Below, piece after piece: positions 24,882-35,222 of a stretch of DNA of 64,000 nucleotides (position 1 is its first letter; each line of letters opens with the position of its first letter). A program made the position numbers and the translations under genes. The notes below the pieces were generated by a model, which did no database searches, had not been told where the DNA came from, and saw only the letters and a program-made list of their open reading frames with translations. The DNA comes from Narthecium ossifragum (taxonomy: Eukaryota > Streptophyta > Magnoliopsida > Dioscoreales > Nartheciaceae). The DNA lies in contig OY986965.1 in NCBI GenBank assembly GCA_963920575.1, positions 3,037,072 to 3,101,071 on the forward strand. The letters run 5' to 3'.

Positions 24882-25462
24882 ATGGAGATGGGTACCTCAT
24901 CCTCTCGGGCGGCGGCAGCGGCGGATTCCTCGCCGTGTGGGTGGTCGCGGCTGAGCTGGGACATCACTGAGCTACAATTGCTTCTCTCGCACCTCCCGCT
25001 CCACTCAATCGTGGCCGCGGGGGCCGTCTGCCGCCAGTGGCGTGCGGTGGTGACCCACCGTTCCTTCGCCGACCGCGCCGTGGCGTCCCCCTCTCCTCGC
25101 CGTCCGTGGTTCTTCCTCTGTTCTTCCTCTTCGGACACAACAACGTCGTTCCGCGGCACAACCAGGCCTTCGCCTTCGACCCCGACTCCGTCTCGTGGCT
25201 CCTCCTCCCCGTCGTCGATCCCCAAACCTTCGACCCCGACTCCGTCTCTGGCTCCTCCGGGTTCATCTTCGCCACCAGTCCCTCCTCCCGCTTCCTCTAC
25301 TCTTCCCTCCCCCGCACACACCGGTGGCGCCACACCCCGCGCCCTCTCCTCCCCCCGCTACAACCCACTCATCGCCGTCGACAACTTCCCCGCCGCCGGC
25401 ATTGTCCCGAGGTTCATCGTGGTTGGCGGGGCCCGGTTTATTGGGGGATTGGTCGACATAGA
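24882..25462 (+). pseudogene. F-box/kelch protein fragment inside the Pack-MULE
   Basis: An F-box is visible as LSHLPLHSIVAAGAVCRQWR. The similarity continues through RRPWFFL, then in another frame through NQAFAFDPDSVSWLLLP and GFIFATSPSSRFLYSSLPR, then back in the first frame with [17 protein letters not shown] and [15 protein letters not shown]-box/kelch proteins are SCF substrate adaptors. Two frameshifts and the loss of most kelch repeats make this a broken fragment. The sequence stops at DIE, where the antisense PAL piece begins. The source gene is not in this window. Confidence 0.75.
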
Positions 25463-26250
25463 GACCGCCTCCTTCTCCTTCTCGCCATTGTCGAGCGCGT
25501 GCTCGACGAGGACCTGCCTCAGCTTCTGCATCAATGGGTACGTCGCATTGCACGGGTCGTCGATGTAGGAGAAGACGTACTTCCGGTCGATCACCTTGAT
25601 AAGGTCCTTCTCGCAGAACCTGGATGGGTGGAGCTCGCCGTTGATGCCCATGGTCAGGACTCTCTTGGCCACTTGGCTCACCGTGTTCTTCACCGCGTGC
25701 CTCATGTTCTCCTCCAAATGCCGGAGGTCGATAGCTTGGCAGAGCCCGACCAAGAAGGTCGTGGACATCAGCTTCAGGATCTCGACAGCCTCCGCCGTCT
25801 TCCTGGAAGAGATCAATCCTAGGGAGTTCACGTCCTGGTTGTGTTGCTCCACGCTCTGTACGTGGTTGGTCACGGGATTGGCGAGGAACTGGAGCTCCGA
25901 ACAGTAAGAGGCCATGGCTATCTCCGCGCCCTTGAATCCATAGTCCAAACTCGGGTTCCTCCCTCCGGAGAGATTCGAAGGCAGCCCATTGTTGTAGAAA
26001 TCGTTGACGAGCTCGAAGAACTGGGCGAACATGAGCTTGCCGATGGCGGCGATGTCCGGAGGGCGTAGCGGTCTTGCTTAGGCTTCTGCAGGGGGTCGAG
26101 CTCGTGGATCTTCTTCGCCATCTTCATGTAAGAGCTGCCGTCGAGTATGCGCTCCATGATCGCCGCCGCTTTGATCTGGCCGGGGTGGTGCTTCAGCTTG
26201 TGCGTCAAGTGGTCGGTGTACTTCGGCTTCCCCTGCTTCCCCTGCATCAC
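25463..26250 (-). pseudogene. PAL fragment inside the Pack-MULE, antisense to the F-box piece
   Basis: Read on the minus strand: [38 protein letters not shown], then in another frame [73 protein letters not shown] and [18 protein letters not shown]. This is the C-terminal half of PAL. Roughly 60 residues normally between RTSP and AIGKLMFAQ are missing and the frame shifts there, near 26066. The catalytic MIO region lies outside the fragment. The piece after the deletion is intact for over 190 codons and still very PAL-like, which suggests recent capture. Confidence 0.9.
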
Positions 26251-26436
26251 CTGAGCGTCGGTTCGGTTTTGGGCCGAGCCGCCGTTAGTTGGCGGACGGC
26301 GAGTGAACGGAAGGATGAAATTGAGCTCGGTTTAATAATCTCAGGGATTCAATCAGGAATTTTTAAAGTATAAGGACCTAATAAAAACTGGTCCGAAACT
26401 TCAGGGACGAAATGCATATTTAAGCCTTAATTAATA

Positions 26437-26940
26437 TGCTTGATTAATTCTGCACCACCTCTCCTCTCCGGCCGCACAGCAAAGCCATGTGTTTGCGGAT
26501 TTGATCGCTGCATTTTGGATTAAAGTTAGATCGTTAAGAAACGACAAGAACTTATGGAACTAACCTACCAGACTTCTTTCAACTAATCAAAAAAAAAACC
26601 CACTGGACTTCTGGTTTAGCTGGTAGCAAAGTTTGGATTTGTTATGTATGCAGACGAGGGTTGACAAAGGACTAGCTAGTACTATACTCTATATCATGCA
26701 TGCATGGACCTAACTTCTTCAACTCCGGCCTCTTGCAGCTGTATGATCAGCATATGTGTTCATGGTGCAAAATGCTAGATATAAGGCTATATTTATATAT
26801 ACATATGTACAGCTATAGTTGCCTTAATTCAAACTCTGTAGTACTACTTTCGATCACTTTTTTCGGGTTTAATTTCAGATAGCCTTGGAAGAACAATAAC
26901 TCTAGTCTTTCTTCTGAATGAATTTTGAATCTTCAAGAGA
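26437..26940. repeat. block C, copy 1, right half
   Basis: Continues block C after the Pack-MULE: TCTGCACCACCTCTCCTCTC, TAGATCGTTAAGAAACGACA, GGACTAGCTAGTAC and AGATATAAGGCTATATTTAT. It matches 43245-43765 closely and ends at CTTCAAGAGAA, exactly where the second copy carries a LINE insertion. Confidence 0.85.
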
Positions 26941-27550
26941 AACTGGAGAGTGATTATTATATCAGACATATAATTGTGCTTCAACTACTTCCTCCAACCA
27001 TACCTTTTAATTAAAAGACCTGTACCTGTGCATGTTTAAGGGATGTATGAAGTCATTCATTCCATGTATGTATATATAATAGTCTCTGAACAATGTATCA
27101 TAATCAGTGACATTCAGTGTATATGTATAAATTGGTAGCTAGCTAAAAGACTTGTACATGTTAAGATTGTAGGATCGAACACTGAACTCAAGAGATATTG
27201 AGGAGACGTACAACATGCATGTACAATTAATAAAAGAGCACTTAAGCTTCAGCTTAATTATCCATAAACTTCTTCACTCAAACGTTTACTAACGTTTACA
27301 ATATATCCACACAACTTACCTTACTATTCACATACCCAGCCATATACATAGCTAGACATCGTAAAGACACATACTTTGACCAACTAATGCAACCTTTTAC
27401 TAAAGGACACATCTATAACTAAACAACGCAACTCTTCATTAATAGCTACCAATTAATATACCTACTTCACACCCATTCACAAACGGTCAACTCTCACTAA
27501 ACACCTCTTCAAAAGCCAACGTATCCATTCACGTGAACATGCATGAATGG
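26941..27550. repeat. block B, copy 1
   Basis: Non-coding repeat starting ACTGGAGAGTGATTATTATA, with CTTCAACTACTTCCTCCAAC, AGTCTCTGAACAAT and CCCAGCCATATACATA. It matches 31391-32900 (which has a LINE and a palindrome array in it) and 44455-45250. Only this copy lacks the ATCGGTAG palindrome array. Confidence 0.85.
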
Positions 27551-28507
27551 TTATACAAGCATACCTGTTAGTCAAAATAATGATTAACCAATTAATGATT
27601 AACACGTCAGCTTAATAAAAATGACCGACGACCTTTCCAATCTAACTAGATGATCCTATGAAATAATATGCAGGTCATCATCGATCAAATGAAGAAAGGC
27701 AAGAGAAACATCGGTCATGGGCGATGATAATCTATGCACAAAAGAAGCATCAGCCATGGGTGATGATGATCTGAACAAAAAAGAAGCATCGGCCAAGAAA
27801 AATGACATGGCAACGTAAGAAAGATCATTTACCAAAGTTAGGACCTGACAACACAAGGAAAGCTCATTGCCCAGTTGCAACGGTCATCGATCAAACCGTG
27901 ACGTGGAGAAATAATGTGAAAACATCGGAGAACATGGGACACTCGGCTCATCAAGAGTGAAAGATGAAAGATAGTGGAGAACGTGCTGAGCGGGAGTTAC
28001 CAGACGGTTTAACCGCTTAAGTATAAATAGTCTTCTCTTTCACTGTGTAATCTCTCTCGCCAAACCAAATCCAGAGCCTACGAGCCCAATGTTTTCTTTC
28101 AATATGTTTCCTGTAAGTTATTTTATTTAATGAAATGAGTACGTTTCTTTTAATCTTTATTCCTTCTCTTTGTATAATGTAGTTTTCATTACTGTTCTTA
28201 GGTAGATCATGTAGGATTAGATCTTTATGATGTTTTTTTTATTGTTTTCCTTAGATAGTTTAATTTAGATGTTCATTATTTAAACGTCTTTTAATTACAT
28301 TACAGTAGGTTTAACTTATCTTTTCCTCGATTTAGTAATTTAAGATGATCTTTACTGCTTTCTAGATTATTTTAATAACTTTAGATAATTTTATTGTTTT
28401 ATCTAGATTAATTTAGGATTAATTTAGAGTTAATTTTGATAATTAGTTTTTATTAAATTATTAAATTAGGTTCAATTCAGGTTTCCGTTTAACTTGACAC
28501 CTCCGTT
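27551..28507. other. copy-specific stretch, unidentified
   Basis: This sequence has no counterpart at the equivalent place in the second repeat set. It contains three imperfect copies of AGAAGCATCGGCCATGGGTG at about 27690-27800, a TATA-like AAGTATAAATAG at 28019 followed by CT-rich sequence, and an AT-rich tail. This could be a solo LTR or TRIM-type element, but I could not define TG/CA ends or a target duplication. Confidence 0.35.
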
Positions 28508-28539
28508 CAAACAATTAATAAAGTCCTGCTGCAGCCTGA

Positions 28540-29010
28540 GTTATATATATTGCGGAAGAAAATCCTGGGTCATTGATAATTACATTTTGACTCCTCTTTT
28601 GGTTGTTGTCATTTTGCTAATTTAATATTTGGGTATTTTGTGAATACTCCTTTGTACTTTGAAATCAAAACTTTAGTTATAAGTACTTGGTATTTTGAGA
28701 GAGAGTTGTATAGGCCAAGTTTCGAATCAAAATGCCTCTCTCTCTCTTACCATCACGGATTGATTGTAGTAGTTGCATCTAGAGCTCACTAATGGAATTG
28801 TAGAAATAGAAATCTAGTATGTTTAATCAAATACTAGCTATTTAGTAAAAATAGTTTTATCTCTACATCAACATGAGTTCTTACAATTGTTAAATTAATA
28901 TGGTATCTGAGAATATGTTGAGTTTTGTCGATATAATTTTAGAAACACTAAATTATCATCAATTCTAACAGCACTTCACTTAGGAATTTTCTAATTAAAA
29001 AATACCAAAG
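28540..29010. repeat. block A, partial copy 2
   Basis: Matches 22110-22580 from AGGAAGAAAATCCTGG-like sequence to AAATACCAAAGC. It is more diverged than the 33450 copy and joins block C abruptly at about 29010. Confidence 0.8.
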
Positions 29011-29011
29011 C

Positions 29012-29369
29012 TATATAAACTCCAAAGAGAATGTTGTTTGTTGTAGTTAAGTAATTGACTCTAGACTTTAGAGAGGATCAGAACACGGAGTGTCAGCAAG
29101 CAATTAGCTAGACACATGAGCTGTTTGTCCTGAAATGTACCAAAAACATTAATTTGCTTGATTAATTCTGCACCTCTCCTCTCCGGCCAGCAAAGCCATG
29201 TGTACGTTTGCTGATTTGATCGATGTTGGGTGCATTTTGGATTGATGTTAGATCGTTAAGAAACGACAAGAACTTATGGAACTAACCTATTAGACTTCTG
29301 GTTTAGCTGGTAGCAAAGTTTGGAATTTGTTATGCATGCAGACGAGGGTTGACAAAGGACTAGCTAGTA
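29012..29369. repeat. block C, shortened copy 2
   Basis: Starts AAACTCCAAAGAGAATGTTG and ends GGACTAGCTAGTACT. It lacks the Pack-MULE and several short stretches of the other copies. It abuts the core promoter of peroxidase copy 1. Confidence 0.8.
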
Positions 29370-29575
29370 CTTATAAACAAAGACAACTTAATTTAAGGTT
29401 CTAAATCTCTGCATGCTAACCTTATTGTTGCCTATAAAAGGCAACATTGGAGCTTCTTCTAGCAAGCAAAAACCCTAAACTCTTGGAAGTTAGAAGCTAG
29501 CCTCTTCTTAATTTCCACAACAAAAGCAGTCAAGTCTGCGAGTTAGTTTCGTTAGTTAGTTCATCATCATCGACG
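29370..29575 (+). promoter_or_regulatory. core promoter and leader of peroxidase copy 1
   Basis: CCTATAAAAGGC at 29431-29442 is a clear TATA box 135-140 bases before the ATG. An AAACCCTAA telo-box-like motif is at about 29470. The same sequence precedes copy 2 from 45892, but upstream of 29370 the two genes have unrelated DNA: here block C, there sequence with a MITE. Confidence 0.7.
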
Positions 29576-30116
29576 ATGAAGTCCGGCATTACTCTCTTGC
29601 TGGCCTTGATGGTGGCCGGCGTTTCCGGAGACCTGACGGCCAATTTCTACGGGGCAACATGCCCAACAGCCGAGCAGACTATCAGGAATACCGTCTGGAA
29701 TCGCGTCGCCAATGACCCAAGATTGCCCCCCAGACTCTTGAGACTGTCCTTCCATGATTGCTTCCTCAGGGTAATTAATCAAATAAGTTATTTCCAATAT
29801 ATATGATCAATGCTAGCTTATACATATAGTTCTAGCTAGCTAGCTAGCTATTCTTGATGAACTCACTCTTTAATTATATATAGGGATGTGATGGATCCGT
29901 GTTGATAGACTCCACGGCGAGTAGCACTGCAGAGCAGGATTCTTTTGTGAACCTGGGATTGGGAGGATTCGATGTCATCGAAGAGGCCAAGACTGCAGTC
30001 GAGAAGATCTGCCCAGGGATCGTCTCCTGTGCAGACATCCTTCAGTTGGCTGCAAGAGATGCCGTCTCCTTCCAAGTAATGATCAACTAATTAATTATAA
30101 GCTATTCATCATCAGA

Positions 30117-30162
<46 letters not shown>

Positions 30163-30919
30163 TTTTGGTCAGTCTTAATCGATCGATGGATTTCGACTTC
30201 TTAATTAATTTGGCAGTCCGGCACGGCGCTCTGGGAGGTTGTGACCGGCCGGAGAGACGGCACGGTGTCTCTGGCATCGGAAGTCCCGGCCAACATCCCG
30301 GGGCCAACATTGAACTTCAACAGTCTTAAAGCAAGCTTTGAAAGCAAGGGTCTCAACCGCGAAGATCTTGTCACCCTATCAGGTTACTTAAAATTAAAAC
30401 TAGTGATCTATGGAACTGCTGCTAACTATATTGTTAGTTTGCTAGATCGATCGAGATGTAGTATATAGGATGAGTAAGTACTGATCCTCTGCAATGCATG
30501 CATGCATGCATGCAGGTGCTCACACCATTGGCTTTGCAAATTGCGGTGTTTTCGGTAATAGAGTGTTCAACTTCAACGGCACCGGCGACTCCGATCCGTC
30601 TCTGAATGCGACCCTCGTATCGTCCTTGAAGACACAATGCAAAGGCCCCAGAGACTTCGCCGACTTTGCGCCGATGGATCCGACGACCCCTCTGGGTTTT
30701 GACAGTAACTACTACGTCAACCTGCTTCAGAACATGGGGCTCTTCACCTCCGACGCCGAGCTCCTCAAGGACGACACGGCGCTCAACCTCGTCAAGCAGT
30801 TCGTCGACTTCAATGCCTTCATGGGCAAGTTCAAGCATTCGATCAGGAGGATGGGAGCCGTCGGAGTCCTCACCGGGGGCAATGGAGTCATCAGGAAACA
30901 GTGCGGTGCCTCCAGCTAA
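29576..30919 (+). CDS. class III peroxidase, copy 1, 4 exons
   Basis: Secreted plant peroxidase that oxidises phenolics with hydrogen peroxide in the wall or vacuole. Exons: 29576-29770, 29884-30075, 30217-30382, 30516-30919; 957 nt, 318 residues. A signal peptide spans about residues 1-18 ([18 protein letters not shown]). Distal Arg56 and His60 lie in LRLSFHDCF, proximal His187 in GAHTIG. All eight class III cysteines are present (in CPTAEQ, HDCF, RGCDGS, KICPG, VSCADI, ANCGVF, TQCKG, KQCG). Three introns at the family's classic positions. Intron 2 holds an AT/GT microsatellite. It differs from copy 2 at six residues: N164, F191, G288, H292, G306, K312 here. The individual substrate cannot be read from the sequence. 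Confidence 0.95.
30118..30162. repeat. (AT)n(GT)n microsatellite in peroxidase intron 2
   Basis: About eight AT units followed by about thirteen GT units. The second gene copy has only the AT part (46641-46670), so the GT expansion is copy-specific. Confidence 0.9.
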
Positions 30920-31390
30920 AAGATGCATGCATGATCTGTGCTTCGTTGTGAACTTTTGATATTTTGTTGCATGATTTATATTTTCTTTGTTTGTTTGTTT
31001 TTTTTGTTTCTTTCCATCTAAATTGGTGCCTTTTGGTCCATAGGCTTACCTACTACTTAATTTGTAATAATGGTGGCTTTGTGTGTTTCTAATCAATGCA
31101 ATAAACTCCTTATTCATCCTTTATGTGAAATTAAAAAAAATAATATTTCTTATTTATATTCTCATATTAATTGATTTTTCATTTATATAAAAAACAATAA
31201 TTTCTCTTCTTTATATATAATTCCATATTAAAATAATAAATAACATCTTCTAATTAAGTAGTTTACCAGCTATTTTGTCAATCAGAAACACAAAAGCCTA
31301 AAATTACTGCTACTTTTCTACAAAATTCTAATATTAAATATTTGTAAAACCTTTTTTACATTTATAAAAATTGTTTATTCCCCCAAAAAA
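30920..31390. repeat. 3' flank shared by both peroxidase copies
   Basis: Non-coding, AT-rich, and nearly identical to 47434-47890. It ends at the run TTTATTCCCCCAAAAAAA TGG, where the copies part: copy 1 runs into block B, copy 2 into the NDUFA8 leader. Confidence 0.85.
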
Positions 31391-31610
31391 ATGGAGAGTG
31401 ATTATTATATCAGACATATGATTGTGCTTCAACTACTTCCTCCAACCATACCTTTTAATTGAAAGACCTGTGTATGTTTAAGGGATGTATGAAGTCATTC
31501 CATGTATATATAATAGTCTCTGAACAATGCATCATAATCAGTGTAAATGTATAAATTGGTTGCTTGCAAGACTTGTATTAAGATTGCACGATCGAACATT
31601 GAACTCAAGA

Positions 31611-32413
31611 AGATGTCTTATAGCTGCTTCAGTCCGGCGTCTAGTATTGCAAGGATCTACTATTGCACAAGAAAATGTCAATCTGAATTTCTGCCTCAGC
31701 TATTTGTAAAAGTCCAAGAGCAATGGAGGATGCAAACTTTTCAAATCTGCAATTAGCTATATTCTATGGGCTTTATGGAAAAATAGGTGCTGCACCATTT
31801 TTTGAAAATTCTCCTCTCACCTCAGCTGACATTGCTAGAAGTATTAAGTGGCAAGTAAGGGAATTCATGATCTTCAATGCTAGTAGACAACTTCCTCCAA
31901 ATCATATATCTGAGTGGGAAGGTCATCATATACAGGTGGATGCTTCTATGGGAACAAGGGGGACAGTTGCTGGGCTAGGAGCTATTTGTAGGTCTGCTAA
32001 TGGGAGTGTTGCTTGGGAGGTTACTTCTATTTCATTTGCTAACTCTGTTTTACAAGCTGAACTCCAGGGTATCCACATGGGAATGAAAGAGAGCAGAAGG
32101 CATAACATTAGCAATCTTCTAATAGAGAGTGATGCTCGGATGGCAGTAGACATGATCAATGGTATCATACCTCCAAATGAACAATGCATTGACCTATTGC
32201 AGGACATCCTATGGGACGTGGGGCATTTCTCATCTATTCAGTTTATTTACATCCCAAGAGAATCAAATACTGCAGCAGATGAACTGGCTAATCAAGTTAG
32301 AGTCAATCTTAATCATTGTAATAGAGAGGCTCTCTGTTTAATGAGCCCTCCAGTTGTCTCTTCTTGTAGCCATTAACTGGCTGTTTAGCTTCGGCTTAAT
32401 TGAGAAAAAAAAA
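31611..32413 (+). mobile_element. 5'-truncated LINE with RNase H domain
   Basis: The element ends in a poly(A) tract (32404-32413) and is flanked by a perfect 17-bp duplication GAACATTGAACTCAAGA (31594-31610 and 32414-32430). The untouched site exists in the sister blocks at about 27176 and 44650. Residual coding: ISYILWALWKNR from the end of the RT/zinc-knuckle region, then an RNase H-like domain (QVDASMGTRGTVAGLGAICR, AELQGIHMGMKES, LLIESDARMAVDMING, FIYIPRESNTAADELANQ) reaching a stop at 32374-32376. Frame breaks lie between the two. Plant L1-type LINEs often carry such a C-terminal RNase H. Confidence 0.92.
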
Positions 32414-32487
32414 AGAACATTGAACTCAAGAGATGTTGAGGAGGACCGTGATTGGGTTACAAGGGTAAGGGCATGTACGTACATGCA

Positions 32488-32668
32488 TTTCAATGGATAG
32501 ACATCTACCGATTGAGTTACCTAATTCATCGGTAGTGTTCTACCGATGGATTAGATCAACCAATCGGTAGATATCTACCAATTGAATGTATCAATCATCT
32601 AATCGGTAAAACATTATTGATGGATTAGTTGACTCAATCGGTAGACATCTACCGATTGAAAGGATGTG
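32488..32668. repeat. array of TCGGTAGA palindromes, about five units of 35 bases
   Basis: Units follow the plan AATCGGTAGATATCTACCGATTG plus a 12-14 base spacer, with small changes in each. Clear units start at about 32488, 32529, 32561, 32600 and 32635. Just before it GCATGTACGTACATGC (32471-32486) is a perfect 16-bp palindrome. The sister block at 44706-44840 has a decayed version. Confidence 0.75.
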
Positions 32669-32900
32669 CAACATACATGGCCACGTGTGTAAATATTTAA
32701 CCTATTGAGGAGACGAATAACATGCATGTACAATAAAAGAGCATTTAATTAAGCTTCTGCTTATCCCATAAACTTCTTCACTCTAACGTTAACTAACGTA
32801 TAAAATATATACACACAACTTACCTTACTATTTACATACCCAGCCATATACATATAGAGACATCGTAAAGACAAATATCTTGACCGACTAATACAACCTT

Positions 32901-33449
32901 GTTAATTAGCTAGGATTAGGTCAATAGAGAACTCTCTAATAAGTCCCAAGAAGTTGGTTAATTGATAGATGATTGGGGTAAACAAAAAAACAAAACGAAG
33001 AAGAGAAGAAACAGAGTAGATAAGAGAACAATGGTACAAAGATTTTTACATGGAAAAACCCTTCCAAATGGAGAGGTTAGAAAACCATGGGAGGAGGAGA
33101 GCAATCCACTATAAAATGATCAAAATTACAGCAGCATACACTCTCTGTGTTCTTCGTCCCTTTATCACAATTGAGAAAACAGAGACCTAAAACTTGTATC
33201 TTAACAAGATGATCAACAATACCCTAGATTTGAAACCCACGATCCACTGAGCTTTAATAGACAACTACGAGCCCGTTAAGACCTTAACGGATGTTACTAA
33301 AACAGGTTTACGAGAGCCCGCTAATTAAGTATTGTTGCATACAATAAACAGACGTCCATCACGAACATTCACGGTCGACCGTCACGAACGTCCACGATCG
33401 TAAAAAAAAAACTCTGCTGGGAATGATTTTGAGACACAACTCAAAATTA
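32901..33449. other. spacer, no gene recognised
   Basis: AT-rich sequence between block B and block A. It contains a purine-rich run with several GAGAAGA motifs but nothing I can classify. Confidence 0.4.
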
Positions 33450-34200
33450 AGATTAAGGATTTTTGGCAAATAAAAAATAAGTATCATAGCTAATTAATAC
33501 TAAAATTAAGGATTTTTGTCAATTATCCCTCATTTTATAGGTAAATTGCGGGAAAAAACCATGCATCACTGATAATTATATCCCCAATTTTATACTTATA
33601 TTGAGGAAGAAAATCCTGGATCATTGATAATTACATTTTGACTTTTCTTTTGGATGTTTTCATTTTGCTAATTTAATATTTGGATATTTTGTGAATACTC
33701 CCTTGTACTTTGAAATCGAAACTTTAGTTATAAGTAATTGGTATTTTGAGAGAGAGTTGTATAGGCCAAGTTTCGAATCAAAATGCCTCTCTCTCTTACC
33801 GTCACGAATTGATCGTAGTAGTTGCATCTGGAGCTCAATGATGGAATTGTGGAAATATAAATCTAGTATGATTAATCAAATGCTAGTTATTTAGTAAAAA
33901 CAGTTTTATCTCTGCATCAACATGAGTTCTTACAATTGTTTAATTAATATTGTATCAGAGAATATGTTGAGTTTAATAGACATGATATTAAAAACACTTA
34001 ATTATCATCAATTCTAACAACACTTAACTTAGGGAATTTATGATTAAAAAATACCAAAGCTATATAGGCATCTCAAGCGAGCGATAAAGTTATCATTGTT
34101 TTGAGGGTGTGATTTATGCTTATTTTATAATATGAATAAACACGTATCACGATTGAGAAAAAAAAATCTACCCATAGCATTTTAACTTAAAATATAATAT
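33450..34200. repeat. block A, copy 3
   Basis: Very close match to 21960-22680, including TTGCGGGAAAAAACCATGCA and the GGCCAAGTTTCGAATC stretch. It marks the right side of the repeat set around peroxidase copy 1. Confidence 0.85.
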
Positions 34201-34423
34201 AAATGATAGAATGTATTTATCAATACATAAATTTGATTCAATTAATATGTATCAGAGCAAATATCAAAAATTAAAACCATGACACCATCAATTTACCGGT
34301 GTTGGTGGAAAAGTTACAATAGGACAAAAAAAATTGTATTCATATGGTTCGATGGATGTCAATTGTAGGGCATACAATTCATAAGTTATTATGCAAAGCA
34401 ATTAAGAACAAAGGACTCATTTG

Positions 34424-34786
34424 TTTCGTGGTATTATAAGTGGGATATGATTAATAATATCGTGGACCCCATTTATCCCATGTTTGGTGTGATTTTAGGC
34501 ATGGGATAAATTATCCCATTGGGTTTCCATATCCCATGTACATGGGATAAAATAATCCCATGGGGGAGGTGGGATATGTAATCCCATAAGATAAGATCCA
34601 TTGAATTAAAAAATAAAAAGTCTAAATATTTGATTAAATCTTCTCCCACATTATCCTTTGTCTTACCAAACAGGAGAGAAGAGTTTTACCCCTCACATTA
34701 TCTCTCGGGAGAATATATACTGAGATGCAATCTCCCAAGAGATTATATCTACCACTATTCTGTCCCGCGAAACAAACGTGGCCAAG
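34424..34786. mobile_element. MITE with TTTGTTTCG termini
   Basis: The left edge reads CTCATTTGTTTCGTGG and the right CCGCGAAACAAACGTGG; these are imperfect inverted repeats of about 16 bases. The interior is full of GGGATA / TATCCCA motifs in both orientations. No coding potential. The exact ends and target duplication are unclear. Confidence 0.55.
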
Positions 34787-35023
34787 GAGGGAAAAAAATA
34801 TTATAACAATTTCCTCCATGTGCAACAGAACTATATGTTATCTTACCAATGTCTATAAGTTTCTATATTGGCTAAAAGTCCATCAAGTTTAGTTTTGTTT
34901 GATTAGACAACTCCATCGGGCCAGGAACAACTATAAAACCCATGTTGTAACCCTAGTCCTCAACCCTTAGGCTCAAAAAAAAAAAAAACCTGCCAAACCA
35001 AGAGGCCCGTCCTTATGGGTAAG

Positions 35024-35222
35024 GGTGGCAATTCGGGTTCGCAGGTCGGATTCGGATCGGGTCATATACTGACCCGTTTCTTAAAGACCAAAATCAAACC
35101 CGACCCGTTTAATAAACGGGTCGGGGTTTATAAACCCGAACCCGACCCATTTATAAACGGGTCAACCCGACCCGTCTAACCCGTTTATTAAACATGTCGG
35201 ATTGGGTTCGGGTTGACCCGCC
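35024..35222. mobile_element. left-end fragment of the GGGGTGGCAA hAT-type MITE
   Basis: AAGGGTGGCAATTCGGGTTC and the following AAACGGGTC / GACCCGTTT motifs match the left part of the element at 18359-18889. The right terminus is missing; the sequence changes to GC-rich minisatellite at about 35222. Confidence 0.65.

Larger units (their letters stand above)
24327..26426. mobile_element. Pack-MULE with captured F-box/kelch and PAL fragments
   Basis: A 2100-base element with terminal inverted repeats of about 155 bases: the left starts GGCTTAAATATGCGTTTCGT, the right ends in its complement (plus strand ATGCATATTTAAGCC). Both arms carry TCCCTGA(G/A)(G/A)TTTCGGAC, ACTTTAAAAATT and AACGGCGGCTC. 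A perfect 10-bp duplication TTAATTAATA flanks it (24317-24326 and 26427-26436). The host sequence, block C, exists without the element at 43235 and 29150, which gives the empty site. The cargo is an F-box/kelch fragment on plus and a PAL fragment on minus, joined near 25462. No transposase is present, so it is non-autonomous. Long TIRs, TSD size and host-gene cargo are the defining marks of Pack-MULEs. Confidence 0.93.
31391..32900. repeat. block B, copy 2 (with LINE insertion and palindrome array)
   Basis: Starts GGAGAGTGATTATTATATCA as at 26945. Interrupted by the LINE at 31611-32413, then continues GATGTTGAGGAGGACCG, the palindrome array, and ATACCCAGCCATATACATA. Confidence 0.85.

Noticed and set aside
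25037..25822. 261-codon plus frame across the Pack-MULE
   Set aside because: Only its first part matches an F-box/kelch protein; after about 25462 it is the antisense shadow of PAL.
30434..30928. Minus-strand frames opposite the last peroxidase exon (also at 46948-47442)
   Set aside because: Complement of a well-supported exon with biased codon use; no independent similarity.
32488..32668. Regular spaced palindromes as a CRISPR-like array
   Set aside because: Plant nuclear DNA; spacers are similar to one another and no cas genes exist. It is a local tandem repeat.
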